A stretch of 8,224 nucleotides of DNA. It comes from Clostridiales bacterium. GTDB taxonomy: Bacteria > Bacillota > Clostridia > Oscillospirales > Oscillospiraceae. The notes beneath the pieces are model-generated. The model made no database searches and was not told the origin of the DNA. It saw nothing but the letters and a program-made list of their open reading frames with translations. Below, piece after piece: positions 1 through 5,479 of the stretch (position 1 is the first letter of the stretch; each line of letters starts with the position of its first letter). The position numbers and the translations under genes are program-made. Location of the stretch: assembly GCA_003522945.1 (NCBI GenBank), contig DPHR01000065.1, forward strand, positions 1 through 8,224, in the 5' to 3' direction.

Positions 1-1
1 C

Positions 2-400
2 CTGCCGGTCGGCGGCGCGCCGGGCGAGGAAGCGCTCGTCCTCTCCGCGCTCGTGGCGCAGCGCGCGGGGGATACGGACGGCGGCGCGCCCATCCCGGTC
101 GTGTACCTGTTCACGTATTTCCGCGAGGACGTCGAAAACGCGGACCATCTCTTCGTCCACGGCCGGCTCGTGCCGCTTTCGGAGGTCGAAGACCGGCGCG
201 TGTACGAGGACGAGCGGTACGTCTGCTACGAGCTTTCGGAATACTTCTATACGGACGTGCAGACCCACGCGGAGACGCTCTGCGAGCAGCGGGGGGACGT
301 ATGCTGGGACGAGGCCGCGCGGCTGCGCGTGCAGAAGATCTATGATTACTACACGAATGCCGAAACGCTCGCCAGGCTCGTCCGGCATCTTGCCGCATGA
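2..400 (+). CDS. C-terminal part of an unrecognised protein (5' end outside window)
   Basis: An open frame enters from the left edge and ends at TGA 398-400, giving 132 visible residues. An internal GTG at 53 is in frame, but the frame is open upstream of it with similar codon use, so the gene very probably begins outside the window. The visible part starts LPVGGAPGEEALVLSALVA, continues through a hydrophobic stretch (PVVYLFTYF) into an acidic, tyrosine-rich region (YEDERYVCYELSEYFYTD), and ends in a likely helix with basic residues (LRVQKIYDYYTNAETLARL). There is no signal peptide, membrane segment or metal motif that I can name. Its codons are very GC-rich, like those of the carboxypeptidase gene at the other end. 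A terminator begins four bases after the stop, so this is the last gene of its transcript. I do not recognise the family and assign no function. Confidence 0.6.
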   Translation: MPVGGAPGEEALVLSALVAQRAGDTDGGAPIPVVYLFTYFREDVENADHLFVHGRLVPLSEVEDRRVYEDERYVCYELSEYFYTDVQTHAETLCEQRGDVCWDEAARLRVQKIYDYYTNAETLARLVRHLAA

Positions 401-403
401 GAG

Positions 404-443
404 AAAAAGGTGTCCACGGGGACCACCCCATGGACACCTTTTT
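404..443. terminator. Bidirectional rho-independent terminator
   Basis: An inverted repeat begins four bases after the stop of the upstream gene. The outer arms AAAAAGGTGTCCA and TGGACACCTTTTT pair perfectly. After one C/A mismatch the inner GGGG/CCCC pairs close a short loop. The A-run on one side and T-run on the other give a U-tract in both directions, so it can end the plus-strand transcript and also back up the terminator of the converging operon. Confidence 0.9.
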
Positions 444-445
444 GA

Positions 446-478
446 AAGGAAAACCGCCGGAGGGAATTCCTTCCGGCG
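446..478 (-). terminator. Terminator of the buk-ptb-acyltransferase-DUF554 operon
   Basis: The hairpin spans 455-478: CGCCGGAGGG pairs with TTCCGGCG-side bases through one G-T pair around an AATT centre. Read on the minus strand it is followed by G, TTTT and then CCTTTC. It lies about 18 bases past the DUF554 stop codon. Its core GCCGGAGGGAA is the same as in the terminator at 5433-5465. Confidence 0.8.
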
Positions 479-495
479 ATTTCAAACGGCAGATG

Positions 496-1221
496 TCAGA
501 GCATCAAGCCGGCGATCTTCGTCCAGAGTGCAGACACCGGCATGACGAGGACCATGGCCGGGAGCATATCCGCGATCGGGAACGACTTGATGTTGGCGAT
601 GCGGAGACCGGTCGCCAGCATCAGCACGCCGCCGCAGGCGGCGAAGTCCGCCTGCATACCGGCGCTCGCCAGAGGGAGGATCAGCCCGGCGCTGAAAAAG
701 AGAAGAAGCTGAAGGATAAGCTGCGGCAGAGCCACGAATGCGACGACGCTTCCCAGCGAGGAAGCGAAGATCGCCGCCGTGAAAAAGTCCAGAATGGCCT
801 TTGTGCAGAGCACGGTGTGGTCGCCGGTCAGCCCGGAATCGAGCGCACCGAAAATGCCCGTGCCGCTCGCGCAGATGAGAACGATAATGCTCACGAGCTG
901 ATGCATGCGCGTCTCATCCATGGCGGCGCTGCTTTTCGGCAGAAGCCGCGAAACGGCGCCGTTCATTTTTCCCGCTCCGGCACGGATCGCGCCGTCGAGA
1001 TGGACGGTCTCGCCGATCATAAGGCCCAGGATCACCGAGAGGATCACCGCCGGCAGCGTGCTCACCTTGCCGAGATACGTGACGCCCATAGCCATGGAGG
1101 ATACGCCAAACACCAGCGTCAGATCCTTCTTGAGCTTTTCCGGGAGGCGGCTGCCCAGCTGTCCGCCGAGCAGACCGCCCAGGAAAACGGAGCCTACGTC
1201 AATAAGAACACCGACAGGCAT
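496..1221 (-). CDS. DUF554 (YqgA/YdfK-like) polytopic membrane protein
   Basis: The 241-residue product is strongly hydrophobic, with about six or seven likely membrane segments (roughly residues 3-20, 36-50, 57-74, 107-125, 142-165, 166-186 and 195-232). Family landmarks are visible: an N-terminal glycine-rich segment (GSVFLGGLLGGQLG, 10-23), the LGLMIGE motif (66-71), GIFGALDSGLTGD (122-134), a KAILDFF segment (141-147), and ALPQLILQ (164-171). Length is usual for DUF554. The family has no established function, and transport is only a guess. The ATG at 1221 lies three bases after the stop of the preceding acyltransferase gene. Its weak A/G-rich ribosome site (GAAGAAG) falls inside that gene, which suggests translational coupling. 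It is the last gene of the operon. Confidence 0.85.
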   Translation of the reverse strand: MPVGVLIDVGSVFLGGLLGGQLGSRLPEKLKKDLTLVFGVSSMAMGVTYLGKVSTLPAVILSVILGLMIGETVHLDGAIRAGAGKMNGAVSRLLPKSSAAMDETRMHQLVSIIVLICASGTGIFGALDSGLTGDHTVLCTKAILDFFTAAIFASSLGSVVAFVALPQLILQLLLFFSAGLILPLASAGMQADFAACGGVLMLATGLRIANIKSFPIADMLPAMVLVMPVSALWTKIAGLML

Positions 1222-1224
1222 CGC

Positions 1225-2442
1225 TTATTTCTTCTTCATAATGGTGCGCTTCATGATCTCGTTGACGAGAGCGCTGAGCACGACCGTTGCGACCGTGGCG
1301 GGAATGTACACTGTCCAGAAGGAGTAGATCGTCTCCGGCGTGTTGTGGCCGAGAATGCGGAGCGTTGCGATGACGACCGGGTAGTGCAGCATGTAAATGT
1401 ACAGGGAGATGCTGCCGAGATAGCCGAAGATGCTGTTCGTGACCTTGTTGTTCAGCGCAGCGGTGAGATAATCGCGGTTGAGCAGGGAGAGCGTGATCAA
1501 AGCGATGCACAGAAATGCGACCGTCCAGCGCTCGAGCTTGAAGTAAGTGGGCTGCCAGAGAATATACCAGAGAAGCAGCGCGCTGACGACAACGTTGAGC
1601 ACCGTGAGCGCGGCCTTGGCTCCCTTGGAGAATTCGCGCGCGGACAGGCTGCGGACCATGTAGAAGACCATCACGCCGATGAGCATGCCGATCACGATAA
1701 AGATGATGCCGTTGTTGAAACCGATGGTAGCGGTCGCGTCGGTGGCGCTGCCGCCCATGCCGTTGGTGGAAGTGGTCTGCGCGCCGAAGGTGGACCAGGC
1801 CGTCTGCGAAGCACGGGTGCCGGTAAAGCACCACCAGCCGGCAAAGAAGATGGCGAGGAGAGGCGTGACGAAGCCGGAAAACACGTCCTCGTTCTTGCAG
1901 AGAGCCCAGTACATGAAGTATCCGGCGATGATCATGCCGGAAATGAACCACAGCGGGCCGTTAAGATTGAAGAACTCGTTGCCCGTGCTGCGCAGACCGG
2001 CGGCGTGGAAGCCGAGAAACTCCCAGATGCTGTTGACGATCATAACGAGGACGTCCTGCGTTTTGTAGTCGGGATAGTAGAAGTTGGTGCAGACGACGAT
2101 CGCAATGATGTAGCCGATGATGAGTACGGGGAGCAGCGTCTTGATGCGGGCGGCAGTATACTCCCAGGCGCGGCTCGCAGCGCTGCGGGACATATACGCC
2201 GGATCGTTTTTCCGCTTGGTGAAATGCGCGGCCATGAAATAGCCGGCGGTCACTGTGAACACGAGCAGCGTTTCGCTCGAGCCGAAAAACCAGTTGCTCA
2301 CTTCCATAAAGAAACCGGTGGTCTCGTTGCAGGAGCGCGCAATGATGAAGCCGGCATGGAAGCCGATGATCGCAATGGCCATGATGAAGCGCCAGAGCTC
2401 GATCGCCACATTGCGCTGCTTTTTGATTACTTTCTCACTCAT
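1225..2442 (-). CDS. Acyltransferase-3 family integral membrane protein (OafA/NodX-like)
   Basis: The 405-residue product has about ten predicted membrane segments. It matches the acyltransferase-3 pattern: a short basic N-terminus, then RNVAIELWRFIMAIAIIGFHAG (residues 10-31) with the conserved histidine (His29) thought to be essential in this family. NGPLWFISGMIIAGYF lies near 161-176, and LGSISLYIYMLHYPV at 342-356. Family members move acyl groups from a cytoplasmic acyl donor onto sugars, polysaccharides, peptidoglycan or small molecules at the membrane; the substrate here cannot be told. A Thr/Ser/Gly/Ala-rich stretch (about 208-240) between two membrane segments is unusual. AAGGAGA at 2455-2449 lies six bases before the ATG. 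The gene starts 37 bases after ptb with no terminator between, so it is probably cotranscribed with buk and ptb. Confidence 0.88.
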   Translation of the reverse strand: MSEKVIKKQRNVAIELWRFIMAIAIIGFHAGFIIARSCNETTGFFMEVSNWFFGSSETLLVFTVTAGYFMAAHFTKRKNDPAYMSRSAASRAWEYTAARIKTLLPVLIIGYIIAIVVCTNFYYPDYKTQDVLVMIVNSIWEFLGFHAAGLRSTGNEFFNLNGPLWFISGMIIAGYFMYWALCKNEDVFSGFVTPLLAIFFAGWWCFTGTRASQTAWSTFGAQTTSTNGMGGSATDATATIGFNNGIIFIVIGMLIGVMVFYMVRSLSAREFSKGAKAALTVLNVVVSALLLWYILWQPTYFKLERWTVAFLCIALITLSLLNRDYLTAALNNKVTNSIFGYLGSISLYIYMLHYPVVIATLRILGHNTPETIYSFWTVYIPATVATVVLSALVNEIMKRTIMKKK

Positions 2443-2479
2443 AATGGGTCTCCTTCTTTCTGCTTATTGTTTTATTTTT

Positions 2480-3379
2480 TCAGCGGATGGTTTGCAAAAC
2501 AGCGGTAAGGATGGAGAGATATTTGTTTTCCACGGTGTCTGTGCGGCTGCTCATCACGACCGGCGCTTTCAGACCGTTGAGCGTTCCGGCGCTGCGCAGG
2601 TGGGCGAAGAACACGAGACCTTTGGAAAAGATGTTCCCGCTCCAGAGATCGGGCACGATCAGAATGTCGGCATTTCCTGCCACGGGGCTTTCGATGCCCT
2701 TGTGGTGGGCCGCCGCCTCGTCGATGGCATTGTCCAGAGCGAGCGGACCGTCAATGAGATACCGGTCCGAGAGACGCTCCCGCATCGCGGCGGCGTCTAC
2801 GGTGCTTCGGATCTTGGGGTTTACGACCTCCACGGCGGAGAGCACCGCGATCTTCGGCTGCTCGATACCGAGCGTGTGCGCGAGCGCTGCGGCGTTTTCC
2901 GTGATCTTGATCTTCGTTTCCAGATCCGGATCAATGTTTACGGCGCAGTCGGAGATGATGAGGAACCGATCCTTCTCGGGGATCTCGAAAACGGACGCCT
3001 GGCTGAGCAGATTGCCCTCTTCCTTCAGGCCCTTCTCCTTGTCCAGAATGGCCTTCATGAAGGTCGAGGTGTGCATCAGCCCCTTCATGGGCATATCCGC
3101 TTCGCCGCAGTGAACGAGCTCGACGGCCTTGTCTGCGGCGGCGCGGTCGTCCTCTTCCTCAATGATGCGGAAGTCTCCGGCGCCCTTTCCCATTTCATCA
3201 AGCACGCGGACGATCTCCTTCCGGCGGCCGATCAGAATGGCCTCGGCAATGCCGCGGTCCACGGCCATCATCAGCGAGCCGAGAGCATCGGCGTCATGCG
3301 CCGCGGCGAGTGCCACGCGCTTTTTTCCGGACTGCTCCCGGACAAACTGCTCCATCTGGCCAAAGTTTTTCAGCATCAT
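2480..3379 (-). CDS. ptb: Phosphate butyryltransferase (phosphate acyltransferase family)
   Basis: This cytoplasmic enzyme interconverts butyryl-CoA plus phosphate with butyryl phosphate plus CoA, supplying or using the substrate of butyrate kinase. The 299 residues fit the family length (about 300). Visible landmarks are VALAAAHDADALGSL (22-36), MPMKGLMHTSTFMKAIL (96-112), ISDCAVNIDPDLETK (142-156), VVNPKIRSTVDAAAM (186-199), GPLALDNAID (211-220), VPDLWSGNIFSKGLVFF (242-258), and a C-terminal APVVMSSRTDTVENK (272-286). The start is the first ATG of an ATGATG. It overlaps the buk TGA by four bases, and a GGAGG at 3394-3390 lies ten bases upstream, 13 from the second ATG. Chain-length preference (butyrate, branched acids, acetate) cannot be decided from sequence alone, but the adjacent buk favours butyrate or branched four/five-carbon acids. 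Confidence 0.93.
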   Translation of the reverse strand: MMLKNFGQMEQFVREQSGKKRVALAAAHDADALGSLMMAVDRGIAEAILIGRRKEIVRVLDEMGKGAGDFRIIEEEDDRAAADKAVELVHCGEADMPMKGLMHTSTFMKAILDKEKGLKEEGNLLSQASVFEIPEKDRFLIISDCAVNIDPDLETKIKITENAAALAHTLGIEQPKIAVLSAVEVVNPKIRSTVDAAAMRERLSDRYLIDGPLALDNAIDEAAAHHKGIESPVAGNADILIVPDLWSGNIFSKGLVFFAHLRSAGTLNGLKAPVVMSSRTDTVENKYLSILTAVLQTIR

Positions 3380-4437
3380 AGTTCAAATACCTCCGCTTTT
3401 CCGATCAGAGCTTCGTAGGACTGTTCACCGAGCGATTCCATTTCATGCTCACCGGGATAGACGTATACCGGGGCGATCGACGATACATAGTCCCGGATCA
3501 TATCCGTAACATATTTGCTGTGGGCAATGCCGCCGGTCAGGATGATGGCGTTCACGTCACCCTTGAGGGTAACGGCCTTTTTGCCGATCTCCTGCGCTGT
3601 CTGGTAGATCATGGCGTCGAGCGCATTTTTGCAGTCCTCGTCTCCGGCAAGCGCCTTGGCTTCGATGGCTTTTACATTCGTGTCGTGGACATAGGCCATA
3701 AGACCGCCCTGCCCCTTGATCTTCCGGCGCATTTCCGCGTGGGTATATTTTCCGGAATAGCACATGTCGATCAGCCCACCGACGGGGAGACCGCCGGTGC
3801 GGTCGGTAGAGAACGGGCCGTCGCCGTCAAGCCCGTTGTTGCCGTCAGCAAGACGGCCCTTTTTGTGAGCCGCAACGGACGTGCCGCCGCCCATGTGGAC
3901 AACGACCAAATTGATGTCCTCATAGTTGAGACCGTGCTCCCGGCAGTAGAGCCGCGCCGACGCCTTCTGGTTGAGCACGTGAAAGCGGCTCACACGGGGC
4001 AGCTCCGGCAGACCGGAGTAGCGCGAGAGCGGGTCATACTCATCCGTGCAGGGACTGTCTACGATAAAAGCGTTCTGCTTGTTCGGAGCAAGGTCATACG
4101 CCAGCCGGACGCCGAGATCGGAAACGTGGTTGCCGTATTTCATGCTGCGCGACTGTTCAAGCATTTTCGGCGTGATGCGGTAAACGCCGCTGTGCACCGG
4201 TTCCGTGTGGCCGCCGCGGCTGACAAAAGCATCCAGCTCGGTAAGCACTATGCCGTGCTGCTCCATAAAACCGAGGATCGCGCTCTTTCGGTAATCGTAC
4301 TGATCCCAGTTGCTCGCAAACGCCTGGATCTCCTCCGCCGGATGCGGCAGCGAGGCGGAGAAAACGATTTTCGCGTCTTCAAAATACGCGATCTTTGTTG
4401 AAGTCGATCCAAGATTGATCACAACAAGTTTTTTCAT
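3376..4437 (-). CDS. buk: Butyrate kinase
   Basis: This cytoplasmic enzyme of the acetate/sugar kinase/Hsp70 fold transfers phosphate between butyryl phosphate and ADP. It forms ATP in the fermentative direction or activates the acid in reverse. The 353 residues match the family. Motifs in order: INLGSTSTK (7-15, first phosphate loop), FVSRGGHTEPV (71-81), VVVHMGGGTSVAAH (178-191), NNGLDGDGPFSTDRTGGLPV (200-219), IILTGGIAHSKYV (298-310), and YPGEHEMESLGEQS (327-340). A strong AAGGAGG site at 4450-4444 lies six bases before ATG 4437. It is the first gene of the operon, overlaps ptb by four bases, and has its own promoter at 4529-4501. The order buk then ptb is opposite to the well-known ptb-buk order of solventogenic Clostridium. 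Related branched-chain fatty acid kinases would look very similar. Confidence 0.95.
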   Translation of the reverse strand: MKKLVVINLGSTSTKIAYFEDAKIVFSASLPHPAEEIQAFASNWDQYDYRKSAILGFMEQHGIVLTELDAFVSRGGHTEPVHSGVYRITPKMLEQSRSMKYGNHVSDLGVRLAYDLAPNKQNAFIVDSPCTDEYDPLSRYSGLPELPRVSRFHVLNQKASARLYCREHGLNYEDINLVVVHMGGGTSVAAHKKGRLADGNNGLDGDGPFSTDRTGGLPVGGLIDMCYSGKYTHAEMRRKIKGQGGLMAYVHDTNVKAIEAKALAGDEDCKNALDAMIYQTAQEIGKKAVTLKGDVNAIILTGGIAHSKYVTDMIRDYVSSIAPVYVYPGEHEMESLGEQSYEALIGKAEVFEL

Positions 4438-4463
4438 ATTGCACCTCCTTATAGTTTCTTTTG

Positions 4464-4481
4464 GCGAAACAAATAATTCGC
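4464..4481. promoter_or_regulatory. Candidate operator: GCGAA-N8-TTCGC inverted repeat
   Basis: Perfect five-base arms, GCGAA at 4464-4468 and TTCGC at 4477-4481, flank an AT-rich eight-base centre. The repeat lies about 13 bases downstream of the predicted buk transcript start and upstream of its ribosome site, a typical place for a repressor site. Binding by the neighbouring IclR protein is inferred from position only. The arms are short enough that chance is possible. Confidence 0.35.
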
Positions 4482-4484
4482 ATA

Positions 4485-4496
4485 CCGAAATTACGG
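4485..4496. promoter_or_regulatory. Candidate operator: CCGNAATTNCGG palindrome at the buk transcript start
   Basis: CCGAAATTACGG is symmetric except for an A/A mismatch pair. It covers the expected transcription start of the buk operon, a few bases beyond the -10 box. The left half, CCGAAA, recurs in inverted form as TTTCGG at 4515-4520, inside the promoter spacer 30 bases away. Paired sites like this would suit a dimer or tetramer such as an IclR protein, but no binding is shown. Confidence 0.35.
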
Positions 4497-4500
4497 CTTT

Positions 4501-4529
4501 ATGCTACCACGCACTTTCGGAAAAATCAA
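4501..4529 (-). promoter_or_regulatory. Sigma-A-like promoter for the buk operon
   Basis: On the minus strand a TTGATT -35 box (4529-4524) is followed after 17 bases by a TAGCAT -10 box (4506-4501). The start would fall near 4494-4495, giving a leader of about 57 bases before the buk ATG. The -10 box matches consensus at four of six positions, consistent with a regulated promoter. It is back-to-back with the iclR promoter, about ten bases away. Confidence 0.6.
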
Positions 4530-4538
4530 CCCCTAAAA

Positions 4539-4572
4539 TTGCACTTGAAAAAAAAATATGCTATGCTATGAT
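4539..4572 (+). promoter_or_regulatory. Two overlapping sigma-A-like promoters for the IclR-family gene
   Basis: TTGCAC (4539-4544) and TATGCT (4562-4567) are 17 bases apart. TTGAAA (4545-4550) and TATGAT (4567-4572) are 16 bases apart. Both pairs are good, and they are offset by about five or six bases on the same strand, separated by an A-tract. The double -10 arises from a TATGC, TATGC, TATGA near-repeat at 4557-4571. Confidence 0.65.
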
Positions 4573-4580
4573 TGCTTTTT

Positions 4581-4609
4581 GCCGGACACCCCGCGGGAAA
4601 TTATCCGGC
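4581..4609 (+). promoter_or_regulatory. Leader hairpin ahead of the IclR-family gene
   Basis: GCCGGA (4581-4586) can pair with TCCGGC (4604-4609) over a 17-base loop that itself holds the palindrome CCCGCGGG (4590-4597). It lies at the very start of the predicted transcript and ends eight bases before the GGAGG. It could stabilise the message, tune translation, or at DNA level be an autoregulatory site. Which of these is correct cannot be decided here. Confidence 0.3.
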
Positions 4610-4627
4610 CGGTCACGGAGGAATGGA

Positions 4628-5398
4628 ATGGAGCCCGTCAATAAGGATCAATATCTGCTTCAGTCGCTGGACAATGCGCTTGGAGTCTTAAGTCTTTTTT
4701 TACAAGAGGATAAGCTCACTCTCTCGCAGATCGCGCAGCGGAGCGGGCTGAATAAAACGGTTGCCTACCGCATAGTTTATACGCTGGAAAAGCGCGGCTA
4801 TCTGAATGCGGACCGAGAAGGACGCTACCGTCCCGGCATACAGCTCGCGGCGCTCGGCGCGAGAGCGCAGATGTCTCGCGCTGCGGTCGAGCTGGCCAAG
4901 CCTGTGCTGACGGCGCTCTCCCGGGAGATTAACGAAACGGTCCACTTTACCCGGCGGTACGACGCCTGCCGTGCAACGCTGCTCGATGAGATACTGCCGC
5001 AGCAGGGACTGATCGCCGCGAGCAGCCCAACGCGCTCACTGCTGCTTTTGCATTTGTGCTGCACCGGTCTTGCCATCCTCTCCACGCAGACGGACGAGGA
5101 TATACGGGATTACTGCGATGCGGTCGTATTTGAAAAGCGGAGCTGTCCGTTCATTCTTTCCTCGTCGCAGCTTATGGAGAAGATCGCCGCGGTCCGCCGG
5201 GAAGGGTATATGCTCAACGACCAGATGTATGAGCCCGGCGTTGCCGCGCTCGGCGTGCCGATCTTTGCGCAGCCGGGGAAAAGCGCAGAGTATGCCATCA
5301 GTATCTCCGGCCCGGCGGAACGCATCCTCCCGCAGAAGGAGAGGATCGTGGAGCATCTGCGAAATGCCGCACGGGAGCTGAACGGCTTTCTGGCCTGA
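4628..5398 (+). CDS. IclR-family transcriptional regulator
   Basis: The 256-residue product has the standard two-domain IclR layout. The N-terminal winged helix-turn-helix covers about residues 11-77: LQSLDNALGVLSLF, then TLSQIAQRSGLNKTVAYRIV (31-50), TLEKRGYL (52-59) and GRYRPGIQLAALG (65-77). The C-terminal effector domain (about 85-256) includes ETVHFTRR (103-110), GLAILS (147-152), GYMLNDQMYEPGVAALGVPI (193-212) and AISISGPAERI (223-233). The start ATG 4628 follows GGAGG (4617-4621) by six bases. The open frame further upstream overlaps buk and the promoters and is not coding. IclR proteins are usually repressors or activators of an adjacent catabolic operon and bind a small metabolite. 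The divergent buk operon is the likely target, and the ligand is unknown. Confidence 0.93.
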   Translation: MEPVNKDQYLLQSLDNALGVLSLFLQEDKLTLSQIAQRSGLNKTVAYRIVYTLEKRGYLNADREGRYRPGIQLAALGARAQMSRAAVELAKPVLTALSREINETVHFTRRYDACRATLLDEILPQQGLIAASSPTRSLLLLHLCCTGLAILSTQTDEDIRDYCDAVVFEKRSCPFILSSSQLMEKIAAVRREGYMLNDQMYEPGVAALGVPIFAQPGKSAEYAISISGPAERILPQKERIVEHLRNAARELNGFLA

Positions 5399-5405
5399 CG
5401 AAAAA

Positions 5406-5422
5406 CGCGGGACCGCCCCGCG
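5406..5422 (-). terminator. Second terminator for the efp-zinc ribbon transcript
   Basis: CGCGGG (5406-5411) pairs with CCCGCG (5417-5422) over a five-base loop. On the minus strand the stem is followed at once by TTTTT. It lies beyond the bidirectional terminator and would catch read-through from the minus strand before it runs into the IclR-family gene. Confidence 0.65.
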
Positions 5423-5432
5423 CTGCAAAAAG

Positions 5433-5465
5433 AAACAGCCGGAGGGAACTTCCCTCCGGCTGTTT
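5433..5465. terminator. Strong bidirectional terminator between iclR-family and zinc-ribbon genes
   Basis: Perfect 16-base arms (5433-5448 and 5450-5465) surround a single central C. The stem core is CAGCCGGAGGGAA with its complement. The ends AAA and TTT provide U-runs in both directions, longer on the minus strand where TTTCTTTTT follows. It sits between two converging genes, 34 bases after the IclR stop and 14 bases beyond the last base of the zinc-ribbon gene. Confidence 0.92.
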
Positions 5466-5479
5466 GTATGCAGTTGGAA

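Noticed and set aside
397..2508. A 703-codon open frame on the plus strand opposite the acyltransferase and DUF554 genes
   Set aside because: It starts inside a terminator, lacks a ribosome site, is dominated by His, Asp, Arg and Glu as expected from the complement of GC-rich coding sequence, and lies over two well-supported genes.
2255..4401. Long plus-strand open frames (2255-3418 and 3445-4401) opposite ptb and buk
   Set aside because: Both are antisense shadows of clear enzyme genes and show no family features or ribosome sites.
4310..4627. N-terminal extension of the IclR-family protein to an earlier ATG
   Set aside because: The extension crosses buk and both promoters, and ATG 4628 has a GGAGG at ideal spacing and gives the normal family length.
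4438..4627. A riboswitch or T-box in the buk leader
   Set aside because: The leader of about 57 bases is too short and has no terminator-like or known aptamer features.
401..5470. The buk operon and its regulator as a transferred island, because they are somewhat less GC-rich than the flanks and bounded by similar terminators
   Set aside because: There is no integrase, transposase, tRNA or attachment repeat, and the composition difference is modest.
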